The notes under the pieces are model-generated. The model worked only from the letters and a program-made list of their open reading frames with translations, was not told where the DNA came from and did not search any database. From Silene conica (Eukaryota; Streptophyta; Magnoliopsida; Caryophyllales; Caryophyllaceae): a stretch of DNA of 64,000 nucleotides. The stretch lies in contig CM055312.2 in the NCBI GenBank assembly GCA_029255685.2, positions 52,610,202 through 52,674,201 of the forward strand. Direction: 5' to 3'. A program made the translations under genes and the position numbers. Shown here piece by piece: positions 44,041-56,064 of the stretch. Positions within the stretch are counted from its first letter, which is position 1. The number at the start of each line of letters is the position of its first letter.

Positions 44041-47000
44041 GCCGGATCACGTGAATCCGCCTATTACGGTGAGGCCGCCGAACTCTTACTATGTTGCACA
44101 TGATTTTCAATGTTCATTAGACTAATTTCAATGGGATGAAAATTATGGGTCATTTATAACAATTCATTTGGCCCAAATATTTTCTCTATTTAAAAAAATT
44201 ATCCATTTTGCTCTTTTTCTTATTTCGTGAAATTTGGGCTGAAAATATTTGTTTACTCACAAAATGTTTAATTTCTTATTTTGTGAATCTTCGACCTTAA
44301 TTTGTGAACTCATGACCTTATTTCGTGAAACTTAGACTTAAAATGTTTGTTTTCTCACAAAATGAATAATTTCTTATTTCGTGAATTTCGGACCTTAATT
44401 TGTGAAACCGAAACCTTATTTCGTGAAACTTGGATTTAAAATGTTTGTTCACTCACGAAATATATAATTTCTTATTTCGTGAATTTTAGACCTTAATTCG
44501 TGAAACCGAAACCTTATTTCGTGAAACTTTGAATTAAAATGTTTGTTCACTCACAAAATGTTTAATTTCTTATTTCGTGAATCTTGGACCTTAATTCGTG
44601 AAACCGAAACCTTATTTCGTGAAACTTGGACTTAAAATGTTTGTTCACTCACAAAATGTTTAATTTCTTATTTCGTGAATCTTGGACCGTAATTCGTGAA
44701 ACCGGGACCTTATTTCGTGAAACTTGGACTTAAAATGTTTGTTCACTCACAAAATGTTTAATTTCTTATTTCGTGAATCTTGGACCTTAATTCGTGAAAC
44801 CGGGACCTTATTTTGTGAAACGTGGATTTAAAATGTTTGTTTACTCACGAAATGTATAATTTCTTATTTCGTGAATCTTAGACCTTAATTTGTGAAACCG
44901 GAACCATATTTCGTGAAACTTGGACTTAAAATGTTTGTTCACTCACGAAATGTTTAATTTCTTATTTCATGAATATTGGACCTTAATTTGTGAAATCGGG
45001 ACCTTATTTCGTGATACTTGGACTTAAAATGTTTGTTTACTCACGAAATGTATTATTTCTTATTTCGTGAATCTTGGACCTTAATTTGTGAAACCGTGAC
45101 CTTATTTCGTGAAACTTGGACTTAAAATGTTTGTTTATTCCCAAAATGTTTAATTTCTTATTTCGTGAATCTTGGACCTTAATTTGTGAAACCGGGACCT
45201 TATTTCGTGAAACTTGGACTTAAAATGTTTGTTTATTCACAAAATGTTTAATTTCTTATTTCGTGAATCTTCGTGAAACTTAGACTTAAAATATTTGTTT
45301 ACTCACGAAATGTATTATTTCTTATTTCGTGAATCTTGGACTTAAACTGTTTGTTTACTCACGAAATGTATTATTTCTTATTTCGTGAATCTTGGACCTT
45401 AATTTGTGAAACCGTAACCTTATTTCGTGAAACTTGGACTTAAAATGTTTGTTTATTCACAAAATGTTTAATTTCTTATTTCGTGAATCTTAGACCTTAA
45501 TTTGTGAAACCGGACCTTTTTTTCGTGAAAGTTAGACTTAAAATGTTTGTTACTCACTAAATGTTTAATTTTTTATTTCATGAATCTTGGACCTTAATTT
45601 GTGAAACCGGTCCTTTATTTCGTGAAACTTAGACTTAAAATGTTTGTTTACTCACGAAATGTACAATTTTTTATTTCGTGAATCTTGGACCTTAATTTGT
45701 GAAACCGGACCTTATTTCGTGAAACTTGAACTTAAAATATTTGTTACTTACAAAATGTTTAATTTTTTATTTCGTGAATCTTGGATCTTAAAAGTATGTA
45801 CCTAACTCCTCGATAAAGTATATAGAGATTCATATTGCGTCGGCTCATACTCAGCGCCCATTGATGAGGGAAAAACTGGTAAGCAGTATATTCGACGCAT
45901 ACTTTGTAGAATCATAAGAGGAAATGGTTTTACACGAGCTTACACTCAGTGAAATAAGTGTGAAAATTAGAGTATGAATAGAGGGAAATGAAACACTAAT
46001 AAAACATAAGCACGCTACTGCAAATTCAATATCAATTCAACATTCGTGTATTTATCAGGCATCAAAAGTATATACCTAACTCCTCGATAAAGGATAAGAA
46101 TCAATATTCTTCAAAATAATATACCCACATATGCGAAAATAGAGAGTAACTGCCATAGGCTCTCTCCAAATAATTACATACGTAGAGATTGATATTGCGT
46201 CGGCTCATACTCAGCACCCATTAGTGAGGGTATCACTGGTAATCAGTTTATCCGACGCATTAGATTCAGTCACATATTCATTCAGCCCATTCATCGACCC
46301 CGTCCTAAGCTATTAACCACTAATATTATTTTGAAAACAAGCTAACTAAACTGATCAATGCATAGAGCAGTCACCCTAAACTCTATTCCTCAAGAGCTCA
46401 TATGCGAAACTAATATATGTGAGAAAATAATATACCGACATATGAGAAGATAAGGAGTAATGCCATAGGCTCTCCCCAAACAATTTCATATATAGGGATT
46501 GATATTGCGTCGGCTCAAACATGGAGCCATGGTTGGTGGACCCAGCAAGTCTGATAACTTCCCTGACGACCGTAAAAGAAGCCGCTACACGGAGCCCACA
46601 TTGGCTGGGAATAATCAAACATGGTTAATTAAACTGAAGAATTAAGATCATGAATTTACACACGAAATTCATGATAAAAGATCGAGGTATGAGTTTCGAT
46701 CCAGAAATAGTGAAACTTGAAAATCCAATCAAACCGTATAAAATAATTGGATCAATTCAAAATCAATTCAAAATCAATAAAAATAAGGATGAAGAAACCT
46801 TGAAAGATGGAGAGCGATAACGTAGACAAGCACAAATAAAGACAACCTGAAGAGAGAAAATGATTGGAGTGAATGACGGAGATGAAGGAGATGATGGAGT
46901 AAATAATTAACGATAATGGAAAAATTCAGTTATTAACATTAGACAGTGACACGTGGCATCATCTTACGCAGCTGTAAATTTTTAATTGAACGGTTTAGGA

Positions 47001-47045
47001 TAGGTCCAGCGGCCTCACCCTAAGAGGGGTGCCTCACGTGATTCG

Positions 47046-47047
<2 letters not shown>
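44041..47047. mobile_element. Non-autonomous MULE-related element sharing the transposase element's terminus
   Basis: The left terminus 44041-44083 and the inverted right terminus 46999-47047 share GAATCACGTGAGG/GGATCACGTGAATCC and GGGTGAGGCCG/CGGTGAGGCCG. The left terminus matches the end of the FAR1-bearing element. The interior carries a 1.6-kb CGTGAAAC array (44200-45790), then three copies of a GCGTCGGCTCATACTCAGC block (about 45840, 46200, 46510), of which the first two pair with CGACGCAT to form hairpins. No transposase. It probably depends on a FAR1-type transposase (inference). Confidence 0.7.
44200..45790 (+). repeat. Tandem array: about 98-bp units, each built from 21-bp subunits
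   Basis: About sixteen units. Each contains three 21-bp subunits of the type CTTATTTCGTGAAACTTGG and a 35-bp spacer TTAAAATGTTTGTTCACTCA... The subunit resembles the CTTATTCTGTGAAACTAG motif of the MULE introns, with CGTGAAAC in place of TGTGAAAC. Confidence 0.9.
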
Positions 47048-47080
<33 letters not shown>

Positions 47081-47084
<4 letters not shown>

Positions 47085-47169
47085 TGGGATCCGGTGAGAA
47101 CCACCTTACAATGAGAACCTGTGAGAACTCTTCCTTACGGAGTTTTTTTAAAAAAATTAATGACATAAA

Positions 47170-47171
<2 letters not shown>
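47081..47171 (+). repeat. Transposon terminus GGGATCCGGTGAGAACC (truncated copy)
   Basis: Starts GGGTTGGGATCCGGTGAGAA right after a (TA)n run, with a second AATGAGAACC inside. It is broken after about 90 bp, where another TA-rich microsatellite starts. The same end recurs at 47685 in the same orientation. Confidence 0.65.
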
Positions 47172-47232
<61 letters not shown>

Positions 47233-47244
47233 GATATATATATG

Positions 47245-47314
<70 letters not shown>

Positions 47315-47324
47315 CATATATATG

Positions 47325-47368
<44 letters not shown>

Positions 47369-47684
47369 ATATACAATGTATATATATATATGTATATGTA
47401 TAAACATATATGTATATATATATACATATGTATATATATATGTATATGTATATATATGTATATATATATACATATATGTACATATACATATACATATATG
47501 TACATATACATATATATACATATACATATATATATACATATGTATATATATATGTATATGTATATATATGTATATATATATACATATATGTACATATATA
47601 TACATATATGTTTATACATATACATATATATATATACATTGTATATATATATATACATATATATATACATTGTATATATGTATA
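47172..47684. repeat. TA-rich microsatellite of about 510 bp with TATACATA/TATGTATA units
   Basis: Pure alternating purine-pyrimidine DNA (TA with CA/TG interruptions), almost self-complementary along its length. Every frame is open because TATATA repeats lack stops; the apparent ORFs on both strands are artefacts. Confidence 0.97.
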
Positions 47685-47976
47685 GGGTCGGGATCCGGTG
47701 AGAACCACCCTTATAATGAGAACCATGAAAACCTTCACTAAATCTCCACCTAATCTCGTTTCGAAAGTTTTTATGGATCATTTACCATTAGTTTAACTTA
47801 TTCAAATACACACTTTAGTATCATTAAACAAAATTTTTTGATTTTATTAACAAAATATATACGTTGTGCACCAAAATACAATTAGGTATACTAAAACGGG
47901 TATAAATGCATGAAAACGACCACTATGTGCATGAAATTTTTTACATGCATGAAAATGACTACTAGGTGCATGAAAA
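47685..47976 (+). mobile_element. Second GGGATCCGGTGAGAACC terminus and adjoining fragment
   Basis: Begins GGGTCGGGATCCGGTGAGAA after TATGTATA, then about 290 bp of non-coding DNA ending in tandem GCATGAAAATGACTACTAGGT-type units (about 47910-47976). It joins the truncated end of the right MULE at about 47977. The partner terminus is not present. Confidence 0.55.
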
Positions 47977-48308
47977 TAGGGGCTTATTTTGTGAATATAG
48001 GACTTAATTGAAGTTTATGAATATTGTGAAACTAGAAGCTTAAACTGTGAAACTATAAGCTTACATTGTGAAACCTGATTAAAAAAGGTTGATTTAGTTT
48101 AGCTTCCTTATATTGTGAATCCTAGGCAAATAAACTGTGAAACTAGAAGCTTATATTGTGAAACCATGCTTATTAAAAAGTCTGATTTTGTTTAGTCTTT
48201 TTATATTGTGAAAGTAGATGCTGAAACTATGAAACTAGATGCTGAAACTGTGAAACTAGATGCTTAAGCTGCGAAACTAGAAACTTACATTGTGAAACCT
48301 GGTAGCTA
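47977..48308 (+). repeat. 21-bp motif array, right MULE FAR1 intron 1
   Basis: GTGAAACTAGATGCTTAAG-type units, the inverse of 40320-40660. The array is interrupted at 48309-48313 (GAAAA) by LARD2 and resumes at 56024 with only a few bases before exon 2. Confidence 0.85.
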
Positions 48309-48313
48309 GAAAA

Positions 48314-50341
48314 TGTAATACCCCGCATTTTCGTAGTTCGTAATAATGAGTTGTTTTATATTATTATCAAGATGAGGTGTAAATATATATTATTTGATAC
48401 CTATTTGCTAGTTGCTATAATAATTATGTTTAGTATATCATGTGGACTTGTAATATTAATTACCTTCATATTTATATTTAAATTATATTATTATATGTAC
48501 TCGTTAATTTTAAGTTACGGGTTAAGAACGGATATATACATATAAGTTCCCCGAGATGCCCGATGGGCTATTAGACTCGGTTATGATTGATGCGTGATGG
48601 GCTTAGACTCGGGTTGTGATTATGAGAAACATGTAAGGCACATCCCAACCCTATGATATGCAAACACAAACAAAACCCTAAACCTAAAGCCTAACCATCA
48701 AAATCCTAAAACCATTTTCTAAACCTAGAGAGAGGGAAAGGAAGAAGAGTGTCGAGCCTCTCATTGGATTGGAGATCTCTCACCTTTTGCAACCTAATTC
48801 GATTTCCCTGTTTGTAAGTCGATTTCATTTAATTTTTTATACTACTTTAAAGTCTTCTTCGTCGAAAAGTTTGAAAAGAGAGTCATGTTTATTTGAAGTC
48901 TAGTTTATGCATATAAAATTTCGTAGTCATAATCCTTATGGTTTGTCCTACGTGATTTATTTATGAACATGTCGCTGAAAGGTCCGCGAATCTGATTCGG
49001 TTGTGGAAAATGGTTTGGAAACCTAGTTTATATGTCAAGTCAGTTTTGGGGCTTTTTTATAAATAAGCTTTGTAAAGTCTAGATGATAATAAGATTTGGA
49101 ATTACCCAAAAATAATGTTTTAAACTCGTTTTATGAATTAATACTTTTTATGCGACGGATTCTGTCAGCTTTTGGAAATCAATCTGAAAACTCTAGATAA
49201 GTTTGGGATTTGAAAAAACAACGTTAGACATTATTTGTAGATAAACTCATGGGGTTCCCATCCAATTGGCCTTGAACCGATTCAACTTTTCTGGAATTAG
49301 TTATATATTTTATACTGAATCTGTCATGTGCTGGAAAATCAGAAAAAGTCGTGTTTGTTCTTTAAATTGATATTCCTATTAAGTTATGATGAGTCTAGAT
49401 TATGTGCATTATTAATTATTTTATTAGATGGTAATTATACATAATTATGGTATATAGGTGATGGATATGTGAAGGATCATAATTGATTGCTTGTGTGTGC
49501 TTGGATTGCGAAAAGGTGACGATTTTGAAGTGGCATAATTCTATTTGCTTGCTGGCTTGCTATTGGACTATATTGCTATCCAGGTAGGATACACTGGAAC
49601 TATACTCTATGAAGTGGTACGAATGGATGTTTACTCTGTGATGTGTTATGAATGGATGTAGCCTTGTATATTATGGATGCAAGAATGAGTTATATGAGCA
49701 TGGTATTTAATGGTTATTTATTTTAGTGTTGCATTCATGAGCATGGCATATACATTGGTTATTGAGAAAGATATGGATCAGATATTGTTCTGATATAAAG
49801 CCAAGGGTGGTTCTGCAGACCAGGCCTGGTGTCTTATCAGCTATTGAGCTGGTGTTCGGCGACGACCGATTATAGTCTGCCGGGAGGTTCGGTATGGCTG
49901 GGTGTTACGGGTTTGAGAATGAGATTGAGATTGAGCTCGAGCATATCATGACATTTGCATATCATTAAACTGTTGCATTATAATTAGTGTGTTATCATAC
50001 TCAGCCGCGAGGTTGACAGTGTATTCGTGTACACCTACGATGATCCGTAATGAAGAGTAGATTCTACAGGTCAGAGACAGATGGATTAAGAGCTTGGGCA
50101 TGGAGAGAGACATGGCTTGGACCTACTTTGAATTAGATCACATACTTAGATGTCATCAGTTGTACTTTTTTTCTTTGCGTAGTACTTGTAATATCAAAAG
50201 TTTAAATTTAATCAGTTTTTATATAAAGTGCTTTGGTTTGTTTTACTTTGTTATTCACTACCTCGGACATTCCGAGATGGTAACAACTCTATTTATTGAG
50301 GATGTCTTGCTAAAGGCTCCTTAATAAATTGGGGTGTTACA
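48314..50341 (+). repeat. LARD2 5' LTR
   Basis: Contains TATATAAAG at 50220-50228 and the hairpin CTCGGA-CAT-TCCGAG at 50262-50276, about 65 bp before the LTR end. A frame of 64 codons near its start (48351) recurs in the 3' LTR but is just AT-rich LTR sequence. Confidence 0.92.
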
Positions 50342-53300
50342 AAGTGGTATCAGAGCGAACGATTCTCAGGCCTAAACCAAACGAATAATAATGAACGTAG
50401 GAAGAGTCTAATAAAATGAACCCCAGGTTAGTAACTGTTAGGATCCCAAGGATTGGGATGAGTTAGGGCCCCCCTCAAAACAAGCCATTGGCCCTTTCAG
50501 TCTAACCTGGAAACCCTGAGTGATGTAGAGAGTGGGTAGTAACAAAATAAAGGAACAAACCTTGCCTATGTTTTACTAACAGTTTGCAGGAGCAGAATGA
50601 GGTAAGTAATGATGTGATATATGGTTAATGATATGCATTGGAAGAATATGGTTGATCTTGGCATGCTTAGTTATTTGAATAATTGTGTGAAATTTGAAGT
50701 ATGTGGATGACATGAGTTGTGAATTAGGAATTATATTATGCTATGCATGCGGCTGTATGATTCCTTAACCCTTAGGTAGGGATATAGTATAATGATATGA
50801 GTAATAAGTTGATAATAAAAGCATAAAAAGTGATAACTACCTAAGAGGTTAGATGTAGGAGATATATGACCATGATTGACTAGAATGGCTAGTAGAGCCA
50901 ACCGTGCTATGTTGTTACAGGATAAGGAATCAAGGTAAGTCTTATGTGTAAAGCCAGTAGACCGAAACGTATGTCGTGTCCGTTGATAATTGTTCGTTGT
51001 TGCTATTCTGATTGTGTATACACTTCTTATTTGAATGCCTTTTTACTTGCAAGAGTTTAATGTTTGACTTAATAGGCAAATGTAATCGAATTTTGAGATT
51101 TATGCTTGTTATTATTTCACTAATTGCCTCAGTAATCCATGTATAGTGATATGCGGAATGAGTTGCCTCAAGCCATGAATGTTATATAGTTATGTGTTAC
51201 ATAGATCATACTTGAAATTTACATGCCAATTTTTACGTCTAATTATATACATTTAATTCAGTTATAAGGTTGGAAATCAATAAGGGACACCTTAGTGATT
51301 TCTAGTTTACATTTATGTACTTTAATAAGTTGTGATTGTTATGATGGTCGAAACTAATTCATTTATTTGTACATATATAACTATTGAGTTATTTAGTTGA
51401 TCCTATTTTTTTTCAGTTTCACAATCTTTACCGCTTTCTAGATGACAATTACAGTTTGAGATATAAATAAATGTTAATATGGTTCAATGTGATTTCGATG
51501 CTTCAAATGATATGTCAACATGTTTGGAGAAAGAATGGTTGTGTTTAAATGTGAAAATCTGAAGTAATTTTTAAGGAACCAAAATATAGTAATAAATTTC
51601 CAGAATGTTACCTTATTTGTACGGGCTGCCATTTAAAATGTGTTCTTTATATGAATATGAAAATTTTATGTATGATAACCTTATGAGTTAGCTTTCCAAT
51701 GCTTTTGGTTTCATGTTCATACGAGTTATATTTAGAGAGAAATAAATATTTTAGTCGACAGTGGTTAGATTGTTACTGCACAATTCTGTTTTGAATCATG
51801 TTTTTAAAAAATAAATCATTTAAAACGTGGTTATTGTTTATGCATAACTCCTACTCCACTGTTTAGAATATTCATTAACGTTTACAAAATGATAAGCCAG
51901 GTAAAATCTTAACGGGTCGTTATTTAATAATAATTTTTGTAAGTTGCCCAATTTTTTGTCTAATTGTTGTAAAGTTTATGTTCAGACCAACTGAGTTGTA
52001 AAATATGTTATAAAATTTTTCTTAAGTTTTGCATTTGATTATTTTTCCTATAATTAGTTAATTCTTTTATATTTTTGTAAAACAATAATAGCTCACAAAA
52101 TGGCTTGACGATTATTTAATTATGATTTTTGGAAGTTGCTGCGTGATATATGATTGTTGAAATGGTAAAGTTTTATATATAAAAGTTTCATCAAATATGA
52201 ACTCTATAATGTAGCCATGTAATACTCTGATAAAGCATTAGTAGCATGAACAATAGGCGTATGATATGAATATGAACTTTATTATATGATAGTACAACCT
52301 TATTTATTTTGGTCAGTTTTATATAAAGTAGTTTCAATTATACAGACGCTATTACATTCTATTAATATGACCTCAAATAATTATGTGGTGTTCATATGTC
52401 ATGTTAAAATCATGTTCATCAGAGAAGAGTCTTGACAAGTGGTAGAATGTAATTTAACTCGTACACTTATTAGCATGGTGTCATGACTAAAAGCTATATA
52501 ACAACCTAATCGTTATAATTAATTGTGATTATTTTGAACAATGTGAATCTTGTTGATGTTCGTTCATATATTAATGGTATATCTTTGTCTAGTTCCCTGC
52601 CGTAATAATCTCTATAACTTCTTCATGTATATTGTTATGCCACAAAGTGATTTGCATATTACTATGTTTAAAATATGATCACAATATGTTGAATTATTAA
52701 TTGGTTGACATGTGAATTATGGGAGTACTAGTCTTGTGAATTCGTTTTCTTTTATCGCTTTCAGAATTCATGAGTTACAATTTACAGGAATAATGTTTTA
52801 GTAAAGAAGAGTCGGAATATCACCGTGTAGTCTTGCTTTCGATCTGTAGCTTTGTAAAATTTTCAATTGATTCGTGTTTATAAATTACCACTAGTTACAA
52901 TTTCATCGTTTTGAAAGTTTCAAAATGTTTTCAAAGTGATAATCCACGATAAAGCATGATGTTTTGATAATTGTAATGATTGTTTTGCAACATGAAAAAT
53001 TCAGTAGCTACGTGTGATGAAATCTTGCCTGTATACTAAATTGTTCCACATTATATGAATCCTCTTGTTTTGTCGAAGTATAAAGAGTTCATCATAAATG
53101 AAATGGTTAATTAACTGCGATTTTGCAAGTTATATTTCTTACTAGTGTTATGTTAAATGATGTAACGTGAGTAGATGGAAAATGTACCTGAATTATTCTA
53201 ACTTATTTGTACCTAGGGATGTTAATCTATCTTGTTAGACCGTAATTAGTATATATCTCGTGAAATATGTCGTTACTCCGTATTTGATTTCGTTATTTAA

Positions 53301-53994
53301 ATTTTGCCTATTGCCATTCTCTAAACCTTATGTGCAGAAATATGAATTTTACTTCTATAATATGATTACTAATATGAAATGTTTTAATTTGCCAAGTATA
53401 AACTCTGAGTTAGCTGTTTGTCTACGTTGACGTAAATGTGTTAATTTTGTGTCAAATTTGTCAAGGGTATATAAGTGTTAGTTACCTTGATTTTGATTGC
53501 GTTGCATGAAGTTGATAAGTATGTTTTGTTGCTTTAAAAGACGGATGGTAGTTACCCAGTATAGAGTAATCAATTTATCGGATGATTTAATTTGTGTCTA
53601 TTGTTTCGGTGATCTTCTTGAGCATTGGATGTGGAATTTTATAATGGGGTTACGGGGACGTAACCATGTTTTAAGAAGGATAGGATTGTAAAATCTTAAT
53701 GATTTATGATATGGCTATTTGGTATGTCGTGATTGTTTGACGGAGATTGACTATACTTGAAAATCCTGATTACTTCTGTTATTATGCATTATATTGCAGT
53801 TCGTTAAGTATCCTATAATTTTGCTTTAGGTTAAACTTTGGGGACAAAGTTTTCTTAAGTAGGGTAGAATGTAACATTTCACATTTAGAAGCCTATATAA
53901 GTGCTACTTGTGTTTGTTTCATGCTTGTTAAATGTTTCGTTACCGTTATGGGGTGGTGAACTTCGGGACGAAGTTCATTTTAAGGAGGGAAGAC
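50342..53994 (+). other. LARD2 internal region, no coding capacity
   Basis: It starts with the tRNA-Met primer site. AT-rich with stops in all frames. Shared blocks with LARD1 occur in the same order. The 3' end shows AAACTTTG-GGGA-CAAAGTTT (about 53833-53852), an AGTAGGGTAGAA tract followed by TGTAACATTTCAC (53870), and then the hairpin GAACTTCGGGACGAAGTTC (53958-53976) before the true polypurine tract. Confidence 0.85.
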
Positions 53995-56023
53995 TGTAAT
54001 ACCCCGTATTTTCGTAGTTCGTAATAATGAGTTGTTTTATATTATTATCAAGATGAGGTGTAATTATATATTATTTGATACCTATTTGCTAGTTGCTATA
54101 ATAATTATGTTTAGTATATCATGTGGACTTGTAATACTATTTACCTTCATATTTATATTTAAATTATATTATTATATGTACTCGTTAATTTTAAGTTACG
54201 GGTTAAGAACGGATATATACATATAAGTTCCTCGAGATGCCTGATGGGCTATTAGACTCGGTTATGATTGATGCGTGATGGGCTTGGACTCGGGTTGTGA
54301 TTATGAGAAACATGTAATGCACAGCCCAACCTTATGATATGCAAACATAAACAAAACCCTAAACCTAAAGCCTAACCATCAACATCCTAAAACCATTTTC
54401 TAAACCTAGAGAGAGGGAAAGGAAGAAGAGTGTCGAGCCTCTCATTGGATTGGAGATCTCTCACCTTTTGCAACCTAATTCGATTTCCCTGTTTGTAAGT
54501 CGATTTCATTTAATTTTTTATACTACTTTAACGTCTTCTTTGTCGAAAGGTTTGAAAAGAGAGTCATGTTTATTTGAAGTCTAGTTTATGCATATAAAAT
54601 TTCGTAGTCAGTATCCTTATGGTTTGTCCTACGTGATTTATTTATGAACATGTCGTTGAAAGGTCCGCGAATCTGATTTGGTTGTGGAAAATGGTTTGGA
54701 AACCTAGTTTATATGTCGATTCAGTTTTGGGGCTTTTTTATAAATAATCTTTGTAAAGTCTAGATGATAATAGGATTTGGAATTACCCAAAAATAATGTT
54801 TTAAACTCGTTTTATGAATTAATACTTTTTATGCGACAGATTCTGTCATCTTTTGGAAATCAATTTGAAAACCCTAGATAAGTTTGGAATTTGAGAAAAC
54901 CACGTTAGACATTATTTGTAGATAAGACTCATGGGGTTCCCATCCAATTGGCCTTGAACCGATTAAATTTTTCTGGAATTAGTTATATATTTTATACTGA
55001 ATCTGTCATGTGCTGGAAAATCAGAAAAAGTCGTGTTTGTTCTTTAAATTGATATTCCAATTAAGTTATGATGAGTCTAGGTTATGTGCATTATTAATTA
55101 TTTTATTAGATGGTAATTATACATAATTATGGTATATAGGTGATGGATATGTGAAGGATCATAATTGATTGCTTATGTGTGCTTGGATTGCGAAAAGGTG
55201 ACGATTTTGAAGTGGCATAATTCTGTTTGCTTGCTGGCTTGCTATTGGACTATATTGCTATCCAGGTAGGATATACTGGCACTATACTCTATGAAGTGTT
55301 ATGAATGGATGTTTACTCTGTGATGTGTTATGAATGGATGTAGCCTTGTATATTATGGATGTAAGAATGAGTTATATGAGCATGATATTTAATGGTTATT
55401 TATTTTAGTGTTGCATTCATGAGCATGGCATATACATTGGTTACTGAGAAAGATATGGATCAGATATTGTTCTGATATAAAGCCCAGGGTGGTTCTGCAG
55501 ACCAGGCCTGGTGTCTTATCAGCTATTGAGCTGGTGTTCGGCGACGACCGATTATAGTCTTCCGGGAGGTTCGGTATGGCTGGGTGTTACGGGTTTGAGA
55601 ATGAGATTGAGATTGAGCTCGAGCATATCGTGACATTTGCATATCATTTAACTATTGCATTATAATTAGTGTGTTATCATACTCAACCTCGAGGTTCACA
55701 GTGTATTCGTGTACGCCTACGATGATTCGGAATGGAGAGTAGATTCTACAGGTCAGAGACAAATGGATTAGGAGCTTGGGCATGGAGAGAGACATGGCTT
55801 GGACCTACTTAGAATTAGATCACATACTTAGATGTCATCAGTTGTACTTTTTTTCTTTGCGTAGTACTTGTAATATCAAAAGTTTAAATTTAATCAGTTT
55901 TTATATAAAGTACTTTAGTTTGTTTTACTTTGTTATTCACTATCTCGGACATTCCGAGATGTTAACAGCTCTATTTATTGAGGATGTCTTGCTAAAGACT
56001 CCTTAATAAATTGGGGTGTTACA
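53995..56023 (+). repeat. LARD2 3' LTR
   Basis: 2029 bp, same start and end as the 5' LTR, with a TATA box at 55912-55920 and a CTCGGACATTCCGAG hairpin at 55944-55958. It is followed by the GAAAA target duplication. Confidence 0.92.
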
Positions 56024-56064
56024 GAAAAAGGCTGATTTAGTTTATATGTTTTGACTTTATATAG

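Larger units (their letters stand above)
48314..56023 (+). mobile_element. LARD2: non-coding LTR retrotransposon, TSD GAAAA
   Basis: LTRs at 48314-50341 and 53995-56023 (about 2.03 kb each, highly similar) flank 3.65 kb without coding capacity. Target duplication GAAAA lies at 48309-48313 and 56024-56028. A tRNA-Met primer site (GTGGTATCAGAGC) follows the 5' LTR, and the tract AAGGAGGGAAGAC ends at 53994. LTRs begin TGTAATACCCCG and end GGGGTGTTACA. The last part of the LTR (ATTCGTGTACACCTACGATGA..., TATA box, hairpin) is recognisably related to LARD1, the first part is not. It needs a partner for replication. Confidence 0.93.

Noticed and set aside
47050..47781. Many overlapping Tyr/Ile-rich open frames on both strands (up to 243 codons)
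   Set aside because: They are translations of TATATA/TATACA microsatellite DNA, which has no stops in most frames; not genes.
48351..54226. Conserved hydrophobic 64-codon frame at the start of both LARD2 LTRs (48351-48545 and 54032-54226)
   Set aside because: Conserved only because LTRs are copies of each other; AT-rich DNA gives Ile/Phe/Tyr-rich hydrophobic peptides by chance.
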